Source: Urophycis tenuis
Lineage: Eukaryota > Chordata > Actinopteri > Gadiformes > Phycidae
Direction: 5' to 3'
Assembly: GCA_036785325.1 (NCBI GenBank)
Contig: JAXIVH010000017.1
Coordinates: 1,941,541-2,005,540 of the forward strand
Length of the DNA: 64,000 bases
A program made the translations under genes and the position numbers. This document shows, piece after piece, positions 11,476-46,260 of this stretch. Below the pieces are notes generated by a model. That model was not told the DNA's origin, did no database searches, and saw only the letters and a list, made by a program, of their open reading frames with translations. How positions within the stretch are numbered: the first letter of the stretch is position 1; each line of letters opens with the position of its first letter.

Positions 11476-12141
11476 CCTGGAGTCAAAAACGAGCAATCAT
11501 ACATTGCATCTGCCGGCAGTGGTTGTAATATTTGTACACATCTGTATCACAATCAGTTGATGAAGCCATGTGATTGTTTGAATGTGGTTATTTATTCATG
11601 AATAGGCTACAAATCCAATCTATTTCCAATTGTAATATATATTCAAGACCAATTTGAATATGTGACATTTAGAAACATTAGTTTGTTGTCAGCAAAATAA
11701 TACCAAATAGTGACAGTAGGGGGGGGGGATACTTACAAAAAAATACATTTTACTCATGTTTTGATCTTACCTTAGGCCTACATTTCTACACATTTCGCGA
11801 ATAGTGACTCTGACTTCGAATACCTTTTGTGAGTGGACATGTTTGGCAATTGAAACGAAGCAAATCTCGTAAGACATCATTAAGAATGTTAATTTGCAAT
11901 ATAAAAAAAGTGCGCAACGGGTCTAGATTAGGGTTTATAGATAAAACCATAATCTTTGTTGTCCGGGGCCTGGTAGGACTCATGTCGATCAGCGTGTTAG
12001 TTAAGGGCGAACAGCTCGTTCGGATTTCAAGGCGTGTGCGGACACAATGCACGAAGAAGCACAGACGACTACAGAACAGCGATCGTATACCTGCAGCGAT
12101 GAGGGCGGAAGCAGCGTCAAGGTTTTTAAACCGTGTTTTAC

Positions 12142-12352
12142 CTGAAACTCTCCACGGTCAAGCAAGCAACTTGAGTGATTGCTCAGTGTGAGCGATATAT
12201 CTGTGAAACGTTGTTGTTGGGTCTTCCGAGGAGTCCACAAACTTGGGAGCATAAAAATTCAGCACGGAAAAAAAAATCAGGACAGGCCTCCTTGTCTTCG
12301 GAAGAAAAAAAAAAGAAAAAAAATCTTAAGGAATGTTCTCCCTCTGACGTCA
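12142..12352 (-). promoter_or_regulatory. Candidate promoter and 5' UTR exon of the 135-aa gene
   Basis: A full CRE palindrome TGACGTCA is at 12345-12352. Downstream on the minus strand, a donor CAG/GTAAAA closes a possible noncoding exon at 12142, and an acceptor CCAG precedes the start codon at 11475. This separates the small gene from the PRRC2B poly(A) region by about 250 bp. It is inferred from motifs only. Confidence 0.35.
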
Positions 12353-12604
12353 CACACCGCGTTGTACTGAGACAATTGTGTGTGTTGATAAATTCTTCGT
12401 AAAATATAAACATTGAATACATTTTATGAAAGTAGACGAAGCGAAAATATGGATATATACATCTATATCTGTAGATATCTATATTATAGATATAGATAAA
12501 TCTACATCTTATAAGTCTTATTTTAGGGTTGGGCCGAAAGGGCACACACTGGAATGACCAATAAAACCTAAACATGTAATAAAAATGTATAATATTCTTG
12601 CAGA

Positions 12605-15367
12605 AACACCAGAAACTCCAATCATTTATTTAGAGAAACAGATGGGAGTCTCACCATTTACCTTCATTACATCAATAAGAAAAGTTAAACATCCTAAATC
12701 AACAGTAGATTTGCAAAATCACCACCGCTTTTATTCATTTTCTTTTAATAAGCTCTTTTTAAACAAGGAAAGGGGGCAAGTAATGACCAAAAAAAAATAA
12801 TAATCTGGAAAGGATGAAGATGTGATAGAATAGACCGCTGGATCAGCTCTAGAAAGTGCCGGTCCAGTGATAATATGAAATATGCATCTCGAAAGTACAA
12901 AAGAAAAAATAAAATAAAATATATATATAGATAGGGTGGACATTTTGGTGCAGCCCCTCTTGGGTGTAAGGGATAAAAGAGGCAGGAAAACACAGCCAAA
13001 ACGAACTGAAAGTGAAAGCGGTTCAATCTGTGCACATATCAGTGACCTTGTAGTTTTTTTTTTTTCATTTTAAAACACCCACTTGTAACTAGTGATACAA
13101 TATCAACAAAAAAAAAATGAAGCATGTTTTATAACCTCCCCTCACTGACAAAAAAAAGGTTTGACTTTACAGTTGAGTATGGCATTTACAGATATACCAG
13201 TGAAACATTTGTCATGAAGGATAAATCAGTTTTTTTCCCCCGTAGTGTCATGGAGCGAGTTATGCGAAGCAGTAACATTTCTAACCAGTTATGTTGTTGG
13301 CAAAAAAGAGGAATCTCAAAGGAGCGTCCTTTACAAAAAAAAAAAATATAAAAATGAGTAATGACGCAAACAGATTCACATTTTTCCAAAGAGAACAGAC
13401 ACTTCAAAAAATTCCTTCGTAGTCCGCTTGAATTGCAGTGCTCACAAAAAGCTTTAGCCAAGATCATACAGAAAGTCAACAAGCAACACTAAACGTATCT
13501 CCCTGTTATGCTCAACTGTTAAAAAAGGAAAACTATAGATATATATATATATATATAGATATATATATTTTTGGACCATGGTTGTGATTATAGTTGGACT
13601 GCATCTATTGCAAGTGCCACTTTGAGCGACCAGAAGCTACATCTATCAAATTTCAGTTGGTTCAAGATGACGCCTTTTTCCGTGTAAATTGTGTCTTCTA
13701 ATGGAATTACAGAACATGGGTCTTCTGAGGCACCCCAAAAAAAGCTAAACCACATATTTTAGACCGAAAGGAAAAAAAAAGAAAAAAAAAAAAAAGGGCA
13801 CATAATCCATTTAGTACACACTCCTGGAAACGAGAGGTCAAACTCAATACAACCCAAATTAAAAAGGGCGTGCGGTTTTCAAAATCAAATAAAAATGTGG
13901 TACCACTACCCCCCCCTCCCCCCCACACACCCTACCAGAACCTCAGAGCAAGCCTGGAGATTTTGGACCAGACCAAAGTCAGCGCGCTGTGGCTTCACGT
14001 AAAGTCTTGCCTTTTTGTTTGTTTGTTTGTTTGTTTGAGTTTTTATTTAAATGGTTGCCAAGTCCAGAATGAGAGTCCCTGTTGAGTGGGCATCACGTCC
14101 AGCCGGTCATGCAAACGCTGAATCGATGCCAGTGACTGTTCCCATGGAAGCAATGTGATTACGCCCAAACACTTTTTCGCTTGATTTCGCTTTTCGTTAT
14201 TTTTTTGTTTGTTTGTGTGTTTTTTTTTTTGTAATTTTCTTTTTGCTTCAGTTTTACATTAAAAGCAAGCAACGAAATAGAAAAGGAAAAACAAATGCAA
14301 CGATCGTTTTCCCCCCCGGGGGGGCGAGGAAGAAACAAAATAAAGTTGTTTTTTGTTCTACCAATATATGCAGTTCTGTCGGTTTTCAACTCGCAGAGTG
14401 AGCCCTCACTCCGGCCGTGTGGACCACGTGATCAAAAACTTCGGTTAGGATTTTTTTTTAGGGTTTTTTTTTTTTTATTATTATTATTTCTGAAGAAACA
14501 CGGAGTCCTCAAGTGAGACAACAGGTGTGACATGAAAGAAAGAACAAAAAAAAAAAAAGTCCAACTCCATAATTGCTAAAAAGGTCAAAAAAAAAAAAAA
14601 GGAACCAGAACCATGCGCCGGGCGTCCCCCCCTCTGCGGTTCCCCCTCTGACCGCGTTGTTTCTTGAAAACACCCGGCGGGGCCGCGGCCCGGGAGGCGA
14701 CCGGGCGCCGGACCGGTCCGGTCCGTCCGGAGGGCAGAGTCCACTTAAAATCACTACGGTTTGGCAAGACGGCGCGGACAGCAAAAAAAAAAAAAAAAAA
14801 AACGAGTTAATAATCTGTGTTGGCCGGCCTCCCCCACCACCCCGACCTCTCCCTCTCCCCACCCGCCAAAACTTTATCGAAAGCAAACATAAAAACAAGA
14901 TATCTCGTCTCCCGTGCCGCTCTGCTCCTCTACGGGGGGAGAGTGAGGGAGAGACCGGGGGGGAGGGGACACACACACACACACAGAACGTCAGCGTTAA
15001 TAAATAAAAAGACAGTTTGGTAGGAGGTCCGCATCGAAGAGTGTCTATTGTGTCTGTATACATTTATATATATTTATATATATAACCATATATCTCTATA
15101 CGTTTTGTGGGCGGGGGTGGGGGGTGGGGGTCGTGTGTCCGGTAGTCAGACAGTATTTGTCGGGGTGGTGGTGGGTGGTGTCCCATCCGGCATGCCGCGT
15201 TGCCTTCTCCTCCCAAACCACACCCAACCCCTTGCCGCTGAAGGTGGGGGGGGTGGGGGTAGAGGGAATAGCAAGGATTGGGTGGGTGGGTGGAGGAGAG
15301 GGGGGATCCGACGATTTTTGGGTGGGGGTCGGGGCGCGGCTTCGGGAGAGCTTGAAGGGCCCCACGG
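12605..15367 (-). other. PRRC2B: 3' UTR of PRRC2B
   Basis: The sequence from the PRRC2B stop down to the AATAAA at 12625-12630 (another at 12730-12735) has no coding frame. It is rich in A/T runs, an AT repeat at 13536-13570 and a GC-rich block at 14600-14950. A 2.7-kb 3' UTR fits the long UTRs known for this gene. The exact cleavage site is uncertain. Confidence 0.6.
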
Positions 15368-38602
<23,235 letters not shown>

Positions 38603-38666
38603 TGCGATGTAATGTCATCGAGTATGGAAATTTTTTGGTGCGCCTGTTCCCTAGTGCCTTCTGAAT
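38603..38666 (-). other. PRRC2B: PRRC2B 5' UTR portion of the start-codon exon
   Basis: An acceptor CCCTTACAG ends at 38667, so 64 nt of 5' UTR precede the ATG in this exon. The upstream noncoding exon is not settled: good donors are seen at 39726-39721 (GATG/GTGAGT) and near 39033 (ATAG/GTAATT). No TATA box is evident, as is common for housekeeping promoters. Confidence 0.5.
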
Positions 38667-39759
38667 CTGTAAGGGGGAACAAAAAAAAGAGCAAAAAAAC
38701 AAAATTCAGCCAGAGTGGCACGCAGGGCATAGAAATCGGTGTGTGATTGCGCGACAGGAGCCGGGCGGTTTGCAGATTCACAGAAAGCGTCGGAAGGCAT
38801 TTCTGCGTTATTGGCATAGCAGAGGCTTTCCGACATTTGGAGCGCACACGAATACTAGCCCGATTCCACGAGCCCACTTCTCAAGCCTTCCCTTCAAGGC
38901 AGACAATTCCACAAAAAAAATAAAAATAATAATAATAATAATAATAAAATGTCCAACCAATACGATAGCTCCTCCCCACTGTCACTGTGCCACTCCGAAA
39001 TGCCTGACAAACACGACGCAGAAAAGAATTACCTATAATATCTAATGTGCGACTCTTCGCTCCGGAGTGACAGGACATTTGCATCTCGTTCTCAGGGTGA
39101 CAGAACTATCATCCCCGCTTCACAAGGGAACGGGAGAGAAGAAGAAGAAGAAAAAAAAAAAGTATTTTTGGAACAGCACCACCTACACTGACAGAATTTG
39201 CTGAGGAACGCCGCGCTGATGTCATGAAGGACAAAGTGTCCCTCTGGATAGAATAGCGAGTGAAATTAAATAAATAAATAAATAAAATACACCCGCCATT
39301 ACAATCTCCAAAGACCTTCAATTGAGGGTGCATGATCTTCAATTGCCCAATAAATCTGGAATCCCCAAAAACTTGGCACAAGGGATACATAATAAGTACA
39401 ATATATTGTCAGAATGATACGCAAGATCGTGAACCACCACTCTGGCCAACACCTGCCAATTTATAGGTGTGCCAGCCATCCGAACGTGGAGTCCCCAATT
39501 GATCACCTCCCCGCCAATAAAGTGCGGTTGATTCATCAGGCGGATGGACAACTTATCCCTGCGGGCCGTTGCGAAAAGTCTTGATTTAGCGGCAATTTCG
39601 CTGCAACATAAATGTAAATGGGACACGTTGCCAATGATTGTGTCCCTAAATCAATCCTGTCCGGCGAGAGCCGCGATTGCATCATTTTAAGCATCCGATT
39701 GTCTGTAGTCCGTGGTGAGCACTCACCATCCTGAGCACCAAAGAACATTATGGGACTGG

Positions 39760-42700
39760 CGAACTGTGTTGTCAGAGATTGTCGGAATATGTCAGAGATG
39801 TTGTTTCACCGTTTCTGTGAGGGGGGATGCATGACTTCTGCAACATTATCAGAATGTAAGGCATAAACCGACGCTACGTTAGCATGCCTGTGGTTCACAG
39901 CGGTCCGAATCCTTTCTGAAGTGCACCATTCAGTGTGGTAGACAAAGAGTGGTTCTTAATTGCAGCTACATACCAACAACATGGTACGGTTAAAAATTAC
40001 CAAAATACTAAAAATACATTTGCAGTTGCAGAGCTGACATTACGGTGTGTCACAAGGTCTTTGAAAAGTAAAGAAATGTCATCCTCAGCTGGTTTAGCCC
40101 AGGAAAAGGATGTGCTTGTGGCAAAGCCTTAGAGATTGGTACATTGGTACCCCGTTTCCCGCCCCCATTTTACAGACAGAGCCTCATTTCCAACCGAAAG
40201 TTATTCTGTTACCATCTTAAAAATTAGACCTATGTGGTGATTTGGAAATATGTTCTGGCAGCTGAGACGAGACGGAACTTTGTGTCAGACCCTACAATTG
40301 CATGAAATTTGATGCGTGGATGCATGACCCGAACGCCATATAGAGAAGCTAAATCAAGTATGACCGTGCGTTGTTGAGTTCTTTATATGGCATTACAATG
40401 TCGTGTGCATTTCAAGTCACTGTGTGTTACATGGCTTGTACTGTGATTCGTTTTAGATCGCTTCCCTCAGATGATGTGGGGGGGTCCTCTTCATCTTCTG
40501 CCGGTGAAACTAGCAACCGTAGCCTACATGCAACAACGACACTGAAACACAGCCCTAGAGATTGTTTATTGTCCTATTCCACCCACTGCTTTGCTTTGGG
40601 AAGTTAATGGGATGTAGGGGAATCCCCGGAAAATTTTAAGTGGGTGCACATCCTTTATAATATTCATCTTGACTCATGCTTTACAGAACTAGCCACTGCG
40701 CTGGAGAAGAGACAAAGTTGTGGCCAATTATTTGAGAAGGCTTGGATTTTTAGATCCATAGAAGATGCACAACTTGATGGCCATCCATCTTGGGTAGAGA
40801 TAACGTGATAAATGCTTTAGGATCAAATCTATGGTGGGATTTACAAAACCATTGACACACGGAGGCCTATATTACTGTAACAGTTAGCAATGTCATCCCA
40901 ATTTGACAGCATGTTGGGATTAAATAAAATTCCGATTAAAACCATGGTTTAGTGCTATACTTGGTTCACAAATACCACTGTAGATTAAAGTGTTTCCATT
41001 ACAGTTTGAGGTGCCTTCTGTCTTGTGTTTCAAAGGCCCGAGCATTGATTACTTGACCAAGTGCTCAATGTTTGTCAAATACAAAAGCGTTCTAACAAAT
41101 TATAGCATCTCAGTATGTGCTAGATTTCTAGGCAAGAGTGTCGAGATGTTTCCTAACTGATCTCCAACGCTGCTGATATATTTTTTAAAAAGACCACTTG
41201 GCTCGCAACATGCAAACAATATCACCATAAACTACGCGATTCATAGCGAAACGGAACACACAGATACACACAGAACGCACATAAACAATGAATGCTTCAA
41301 AAACGAAATGATCCAAGGAATAAAAGCAGTTACCATCAACTACTAAATCACAATTTCCTCGAAGGAAAACGTGTTTTGTTTCAGCCAAAGAAATGCCGAG
41401 GGGTGATGCTCACCAAGTTCAAACCAGAGGGACGCCATTGCGGATCGACGTTACAGCCTGGAAACTTTTGTTAACATGTATCCCTTAACCGAAATATAAC
41501 GCGGTAAAAAATATGTGTTTGAGCCACTAAAAAAACGTTTAATGTCCAGATCGGTTCTGCTGGGTTCTGTAAGGCCAGCAGCATGCTTGACCTCCCTGGA
41601 AGTGGACGGTCGTACCGTCAAAAGGCTCCGCGTCCATCCAGCTCCATGAAACTGACACCGGGCCAGATGGAGAGGAAGAACCCCGAAAAAAAGGGCGTCG
41701 GGTACCGTGAACCTCAGACGTGAACCATGGAGTCCACCAGGGGGTACCGATTAGAAAGACCACTGCCCGTCCAGGGATCATGATGGGAGCATCAACAAGG
41801 CCCTCATATGTCCGCCAGTGAGCCTCAGCTGAGACTCTTGCTACTGGAGGGAAAGGGCGACGTAAACAGCCCCATGTACATGTCACTGTCACTGTGGGGA
41901 CACAACTATAATGACACATAAGATGACAGGGAGACATCGGACACCTGTAGTGGTGTCGTCTGTGTTTTAGATCCCCGAAAAAAACACAGAATCGGGTGGT
42001 TGAGCATCGACAGTAAACGCAGCCTCAGCTTGTTGGTGAACTAGAGCAACTGGGTTAAAAGTTGCTGTGTTTTTACTAAACCCAGGATCAGCCTCGACCA
42101 CGTACAACACATCGTTTTTTGCAGGACAACTGGCAGTTTTATATTCTCCGCGAATTGTGTGTACAGGCGTAGCACATGCAATGCAAAATGTACGTTTATA
42201 GGCTTTCAGTGTGCCTGAAGACGGCGGAGGAAAGACAGGACAAGGCGATTAAAAATGGCCGCCGCTCAGAACAAAGCCACAATAAAAAAGAGAAGCCGGA
42301 GGAAAGCGAAAAATGTCGGACATTTATGCGTTAAAACAAACCCATAACTCACCGTTTGGTTGACGTTGTATATTTCCAGATCAATTGTATTGGTGTATTT
42401 CCACAAAAGTGTTATTCTTGAAAGGATGGATGGCGATTGTACAGCTGTATAGTCGTCTGCTCTCTGGTAAACAGCGCTGTTGCTGGGACTAACCCGGCCT
42501 AGAAATGAGATCGGGAGTGGAGTGGCTCGCCAGACTGCTTTATCCGTAAAGGACAACGTCGGCGGTCTATAGGACGTAAAGTAAACCATACTGCCCCCCA
42601 ATGGTTGTAGTTCACATAAAGAAACATTCACTCAATGTAAACTATTTGTACAAATGCACACATTTTAAAGGCACTGCCTTTTTAAAACCGTTCAAACCAA

Positions 42701-44380
42701 ATTACATTCTTTGACCGTCTCCCAAACACACCGGAGGGTTGGTCGTGATAGTAGATGAGAACTTCATGTCGCACAAAATCTGAGGCTTTACAGAGGATTG
42801 CATGGAAAATCTTTATTGCATGGCCATGACATTTGTTAAAGGGACTCGATGTTACAATCAGGTGTGTGATTAGCCATTGCCCAGCATTTCAATATCTACC
42901 CGTTTGTGACATCACAAGTGGGACACACAAGTTAAGATTTCACAAGATTTCACAAAAACAAATGACGAGTCACCCTCCTACCTGGTGGTAAAGTAGGGAC
43001 TCTTTCAACAAATTGCATAATACTTAGAGAGTTCCTGGATGCAAACATGTATCTTTATTCTCATACCACAGCTAGATGTATGGTATTAGCGATTATTGTG
43101 TACCAATATATGTTCTCCGTCACCCTTAGAGAAATATGTAATATAAATATAGGACTAAAAGACGAGGAAAGGTCAGTTCATTTTAGTGTAGACTTTACTG
43201 TATACTAGTTCTGTTGTACTGTAAAACTTTAACCTCTAGAGGGAGTACTTGTTACGTTTTGTGTTAGACCCCGAGTTATTCTGTTCTGCATCTGGATAAG
43301 CGTTAGTTTGTTATGCCTCACAGAGGATCGATAATGTCACTCGAATGAATAATGCTTTCCAAGCATTACAATATTTTTGTATTCAGGACAAAACAAACCC
43401 ATACAGCAAATGACGAAATGACGAAAACATTACTTTGATTCAACGGTGATTCGCTGGCTAATTTTCAACGTCATTTATGGCACGTCGAAATTGTGTTGAA
43501 TTGAGGTTGTAACCTAAACGCATCTGGGGTAGCAATTTTCCTGATAGCAGTCCAATTGTCATTTTTTTAAATGAGATCAATTAATGCTTATCCTTGTACA
43601 TCATCTGCAGGTATGGCCATTAAATGTGCTGCAACTATTTCTGGCAGGAAAACTGGTCTGTATACTATATAACTGGTCTATATTCCCTCAGGCAATCAGA
43701 CTGCTTAATACAGCCATACCCACCACACTTGAGCTCAGGAGATAATCATACTGTACGATTGTTGATGCTGCAATTATTTATAAATATCTAATATATTTGC
43801 ACAGTCTGTGGAATGTCCAGAAAAAAATTTTTCACAACAAGTTGTAGCCCTATAACTATGTATGTGACAAATAAAAGCACTTGAACTATTATTTTAGCAA
43901 GCTCACATATAAACAGCTTTTACCAATGCAATAAAGATCACTGGTTAAGAAAAAGTCTCTTCTCTTGACACCCCATTACAATGGTGCCATTGGAGTTGGG
44001 TAACAACACAGAAGCTGCAATTTAGAGATCCTATAAAACTATGTAACTACCAGTGAGAGATGTGCTCACAATTCACATAGTCCAAAGTTAGTGATGATTA
44101 GCCACAAAGCCCACTCCTCATACCTCATTGAATATCCACACCTCTCTTCTTTGGAAAAATTACTCAAGAGTTTGGTATGTTAAGGAACAAACAAACTACA
44201 TTAATGGAAATGTGGTGCAAGGTTGTAACACAGAAAAACAGAAGTTTATTTGAAATAAAATAACATACATGTTGTACAGCTAATGGAGAGGAAGAGGGAA
44301 TACAGTATTCTGAATGGTGGGCACACTGAAGAAGAGTCTGTAAGAAGGATGTTGCAGGCCTAACCAACAACCCGGCACAT
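39760..44380. other. Intergenic stretch without recognisable genes
   Basis: I looked at both strands and found only short open frames. The longest (41539-41937, minus, 132 codons) resembles no known family and lacks exon-like borders. Isolated donor-like sites (41410, 42353) may belong to alternative PRRC2B first exons or be chance. No microsatellite array or transposon ends were recognised. Confidence 0.5.
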
Positions 44381-44389
44381 CTATTCAAC

Positions 44390-44880
44390 TGGGCAAGAAA
44401 GCCTTTAAAAACTCTGTCCTTAGTGATGTACTTCGGTTCGGTATGTTTGTCAAATCTAGCACTGTGTGAGACAACAGAATTCGAGAACAGTCCCTGCCAA
44501 AACGCTACAAATCCTGATGTCAGTGAAAGAGAGGATTTCAATATGATGACCTCACCCAGCTGCTGAGAAATGGAGTGACCGTCAGAGGTTTAAGCAGTAA
44601 GCCCCGCGAGTTGGAACAATCAGTTTTAGAATTAATAATAATATGATTAAAAATATATATATAATCAGGGGCATCTGCGTCTGATGCTTGTGTGGTGTGA
44701 CTGAGTTTTGACAAACGTACCGAACAGTATATGACTAAGGACATCACTGAGGACAGAGTTTTTAAAGGCTTCCTTGAAGGCTCCCTGGCCAAATCTAGCA
44801 CTGTGTGAGAAAACAGAAATCGAGAAAACTCTACAGATCCTGATGTCTGTGATAGAGAGGATTTCAATATGTTGTACAGC
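44390..44880. repeat. Mixed direct and inverted duplication
   Basis: The block CAAATCTAGCACTGTGTGAG through GAGAGGATTTCAATATG occurs twice in direct order (44454-44543 and 44791-44870). The neighbouring block GCCTTTAAAAACTCTGTCCT through GTTTGTCAAA at 44401-44455 returns inverted at 44709-44771. This looks like a rearranged or nested transposon remnant. Confidence 0.7.
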
Positions 44881-45055
44881 TCTGATTGATGAGTGACTCT
44901 GAGCCTGAGGAAATGAGTCTACAAGAGAAACTAAAGTAATGGGCATCAACTTTTAGCATTAGTCTGGTAGCAGTTACTGCTCTTCTCTCAATATTGAAAG
45001 TGCACCACCCAGAGTTGCCTAGAGATGCCAGGACACTTTCACATCACATCGTGTA

Positions 45056-45364
45056 GGGCGGCACGGTGGTGCAGTGGTTAGCACTTTTGCCTCACAGCAA
45101 GAGGGTTCTGGGTTCGAATCCACCTGGGACCCGGGACCTTTCTGTGTGGAGTTTGCATGTTCTCCCCGTGCTTGTGTGGGTTTCCTCCGGGTACTCCGGC
45201 TTCCTCCCACAGACCAAAAACATGCAGGTTGGGGATTAGGTTAATTGGTGTCTCTAAATTGGCTGCTGGCGACCTGTCCAGGGTGTACCCCGCCTCTCGC
45301 CCGTTGCAGCTGGGATTGGCTCCAGCGACCCTCTAGAGGATAAGCGGTATAGAAAATGACTGAC
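45056..45364 (+). mobile_element. V-SINE-type tRNA-derived SINE
   Basis: A tRNA-like head has an A box in GGTGGTGCAGTGGTTAGC and a B box GGTTCGAATCC (45111-45121). It is followed by the deeply conserved V-SINE central domain, with GTGTGGAGTTTGCATGTTCT and TGTGGGTTTCCTCCGGGTAC, and a LINE-like tail GAGGATAAGCGGTATAGAAA. It is nearly full length. Confidence 0.93.
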
Positions 45365-46145
45365 TTCTTGTGTAAAACTGGCAACTTCTTGGCACGCATC
45401 GTCATTTTCGATAAGGATTCCATAAAAGAAAATTACATGGGCAAAATTATCACTCAAATGATGTAATGATAAAATATATGGCTTATCTATCTTCCAAAAA
45501 TGAAGTGGCACTAAACCAAGATTTACACCTCCGATTTATTTGTCCTTTCACCTAGAGATGATTTATTTTATCACACCACGGTAGAGATTTATATTTTTAG
45601 TCTCATATAAAATAAATCATGTAGCCTGTAGTCATTGTAGTCCTACTCCGGGAGATTTGCTTTAGACATACGAATGAAGTCCGTTCCCCTTAAGTTCAGT
45701 CCCTTTAGGCTTTAGGGCATTTTCAGTGCTTGTGATCGAGGTTTGAACAGTTGATGAGTAGGCCTCCACACAGTTTCCTGTCACATGACTTTTGGTTAGG
45801 CTATGGGAAGTCTGGCAGCAGCAAAAGTTTCAGTTGAAGTTTCAGACATTGGTGTTGAACAATGGCGTTGTCTGTTGTGCGTTAAACACATTTGCGTTTG
45901 GTATAATAGAATATGTATCATTTTTGGAATGTATTCAGAAATAAAATTTTCAATATTAAAATTACATTTAGAGAAATCTGCATGGGGTGCACGTGAACAC
46001 ACCAATTCATGTTGTGGAAAAAATAGAAAAGATAAAAAATAAAACAAATATAAGATTGTGTTGATCCACTAATCTGCTACACTATAGAATATTTATTCAC
46101 TCTATCATCAAACTGAACCCTTGACCCTGACCCTTTCCCATTTAA

Positions 46146-46150
46146 TATGA

Positions 46151-46230
<80 letters not shown>
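46146..46230. repeat. (AAT)n microsatellite at the LINE 3' end
   Basis: About 28 AAT units sit between the 15-bp target duplication (46143-46157) and a CCAT repeat that forms the 3' tail of the LINE (on its own strand GGAT then ATT repeats). Confidence 0.95.
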
Positions 46231-46231
<1 letters not shown>

Positions 46232-46260
46232 CCATCCATCCATCCATCCATTTCTGCCGC

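Noticed and set aside
14573..15007. 144-codon plus-strand frame
   Set aside because: Lies in the PRRC2B 3' UTR, crosses A runs and has no conserved content.
41539..41937. 132-codon minus-strand open frame upstream of PRRC2B
   Set aside because: No family resemblance, no clear start context and no exon borders; its length is within chance for this base composition.
45056..45130. tRNA gene
   Set aside because: The A and B boxes belong to the head of a V-SINE, which continues into the V-SINE central domain; no tRNA cloverleaf with a mature 3' end is present. The same holds for the SINE at 9221-9400.
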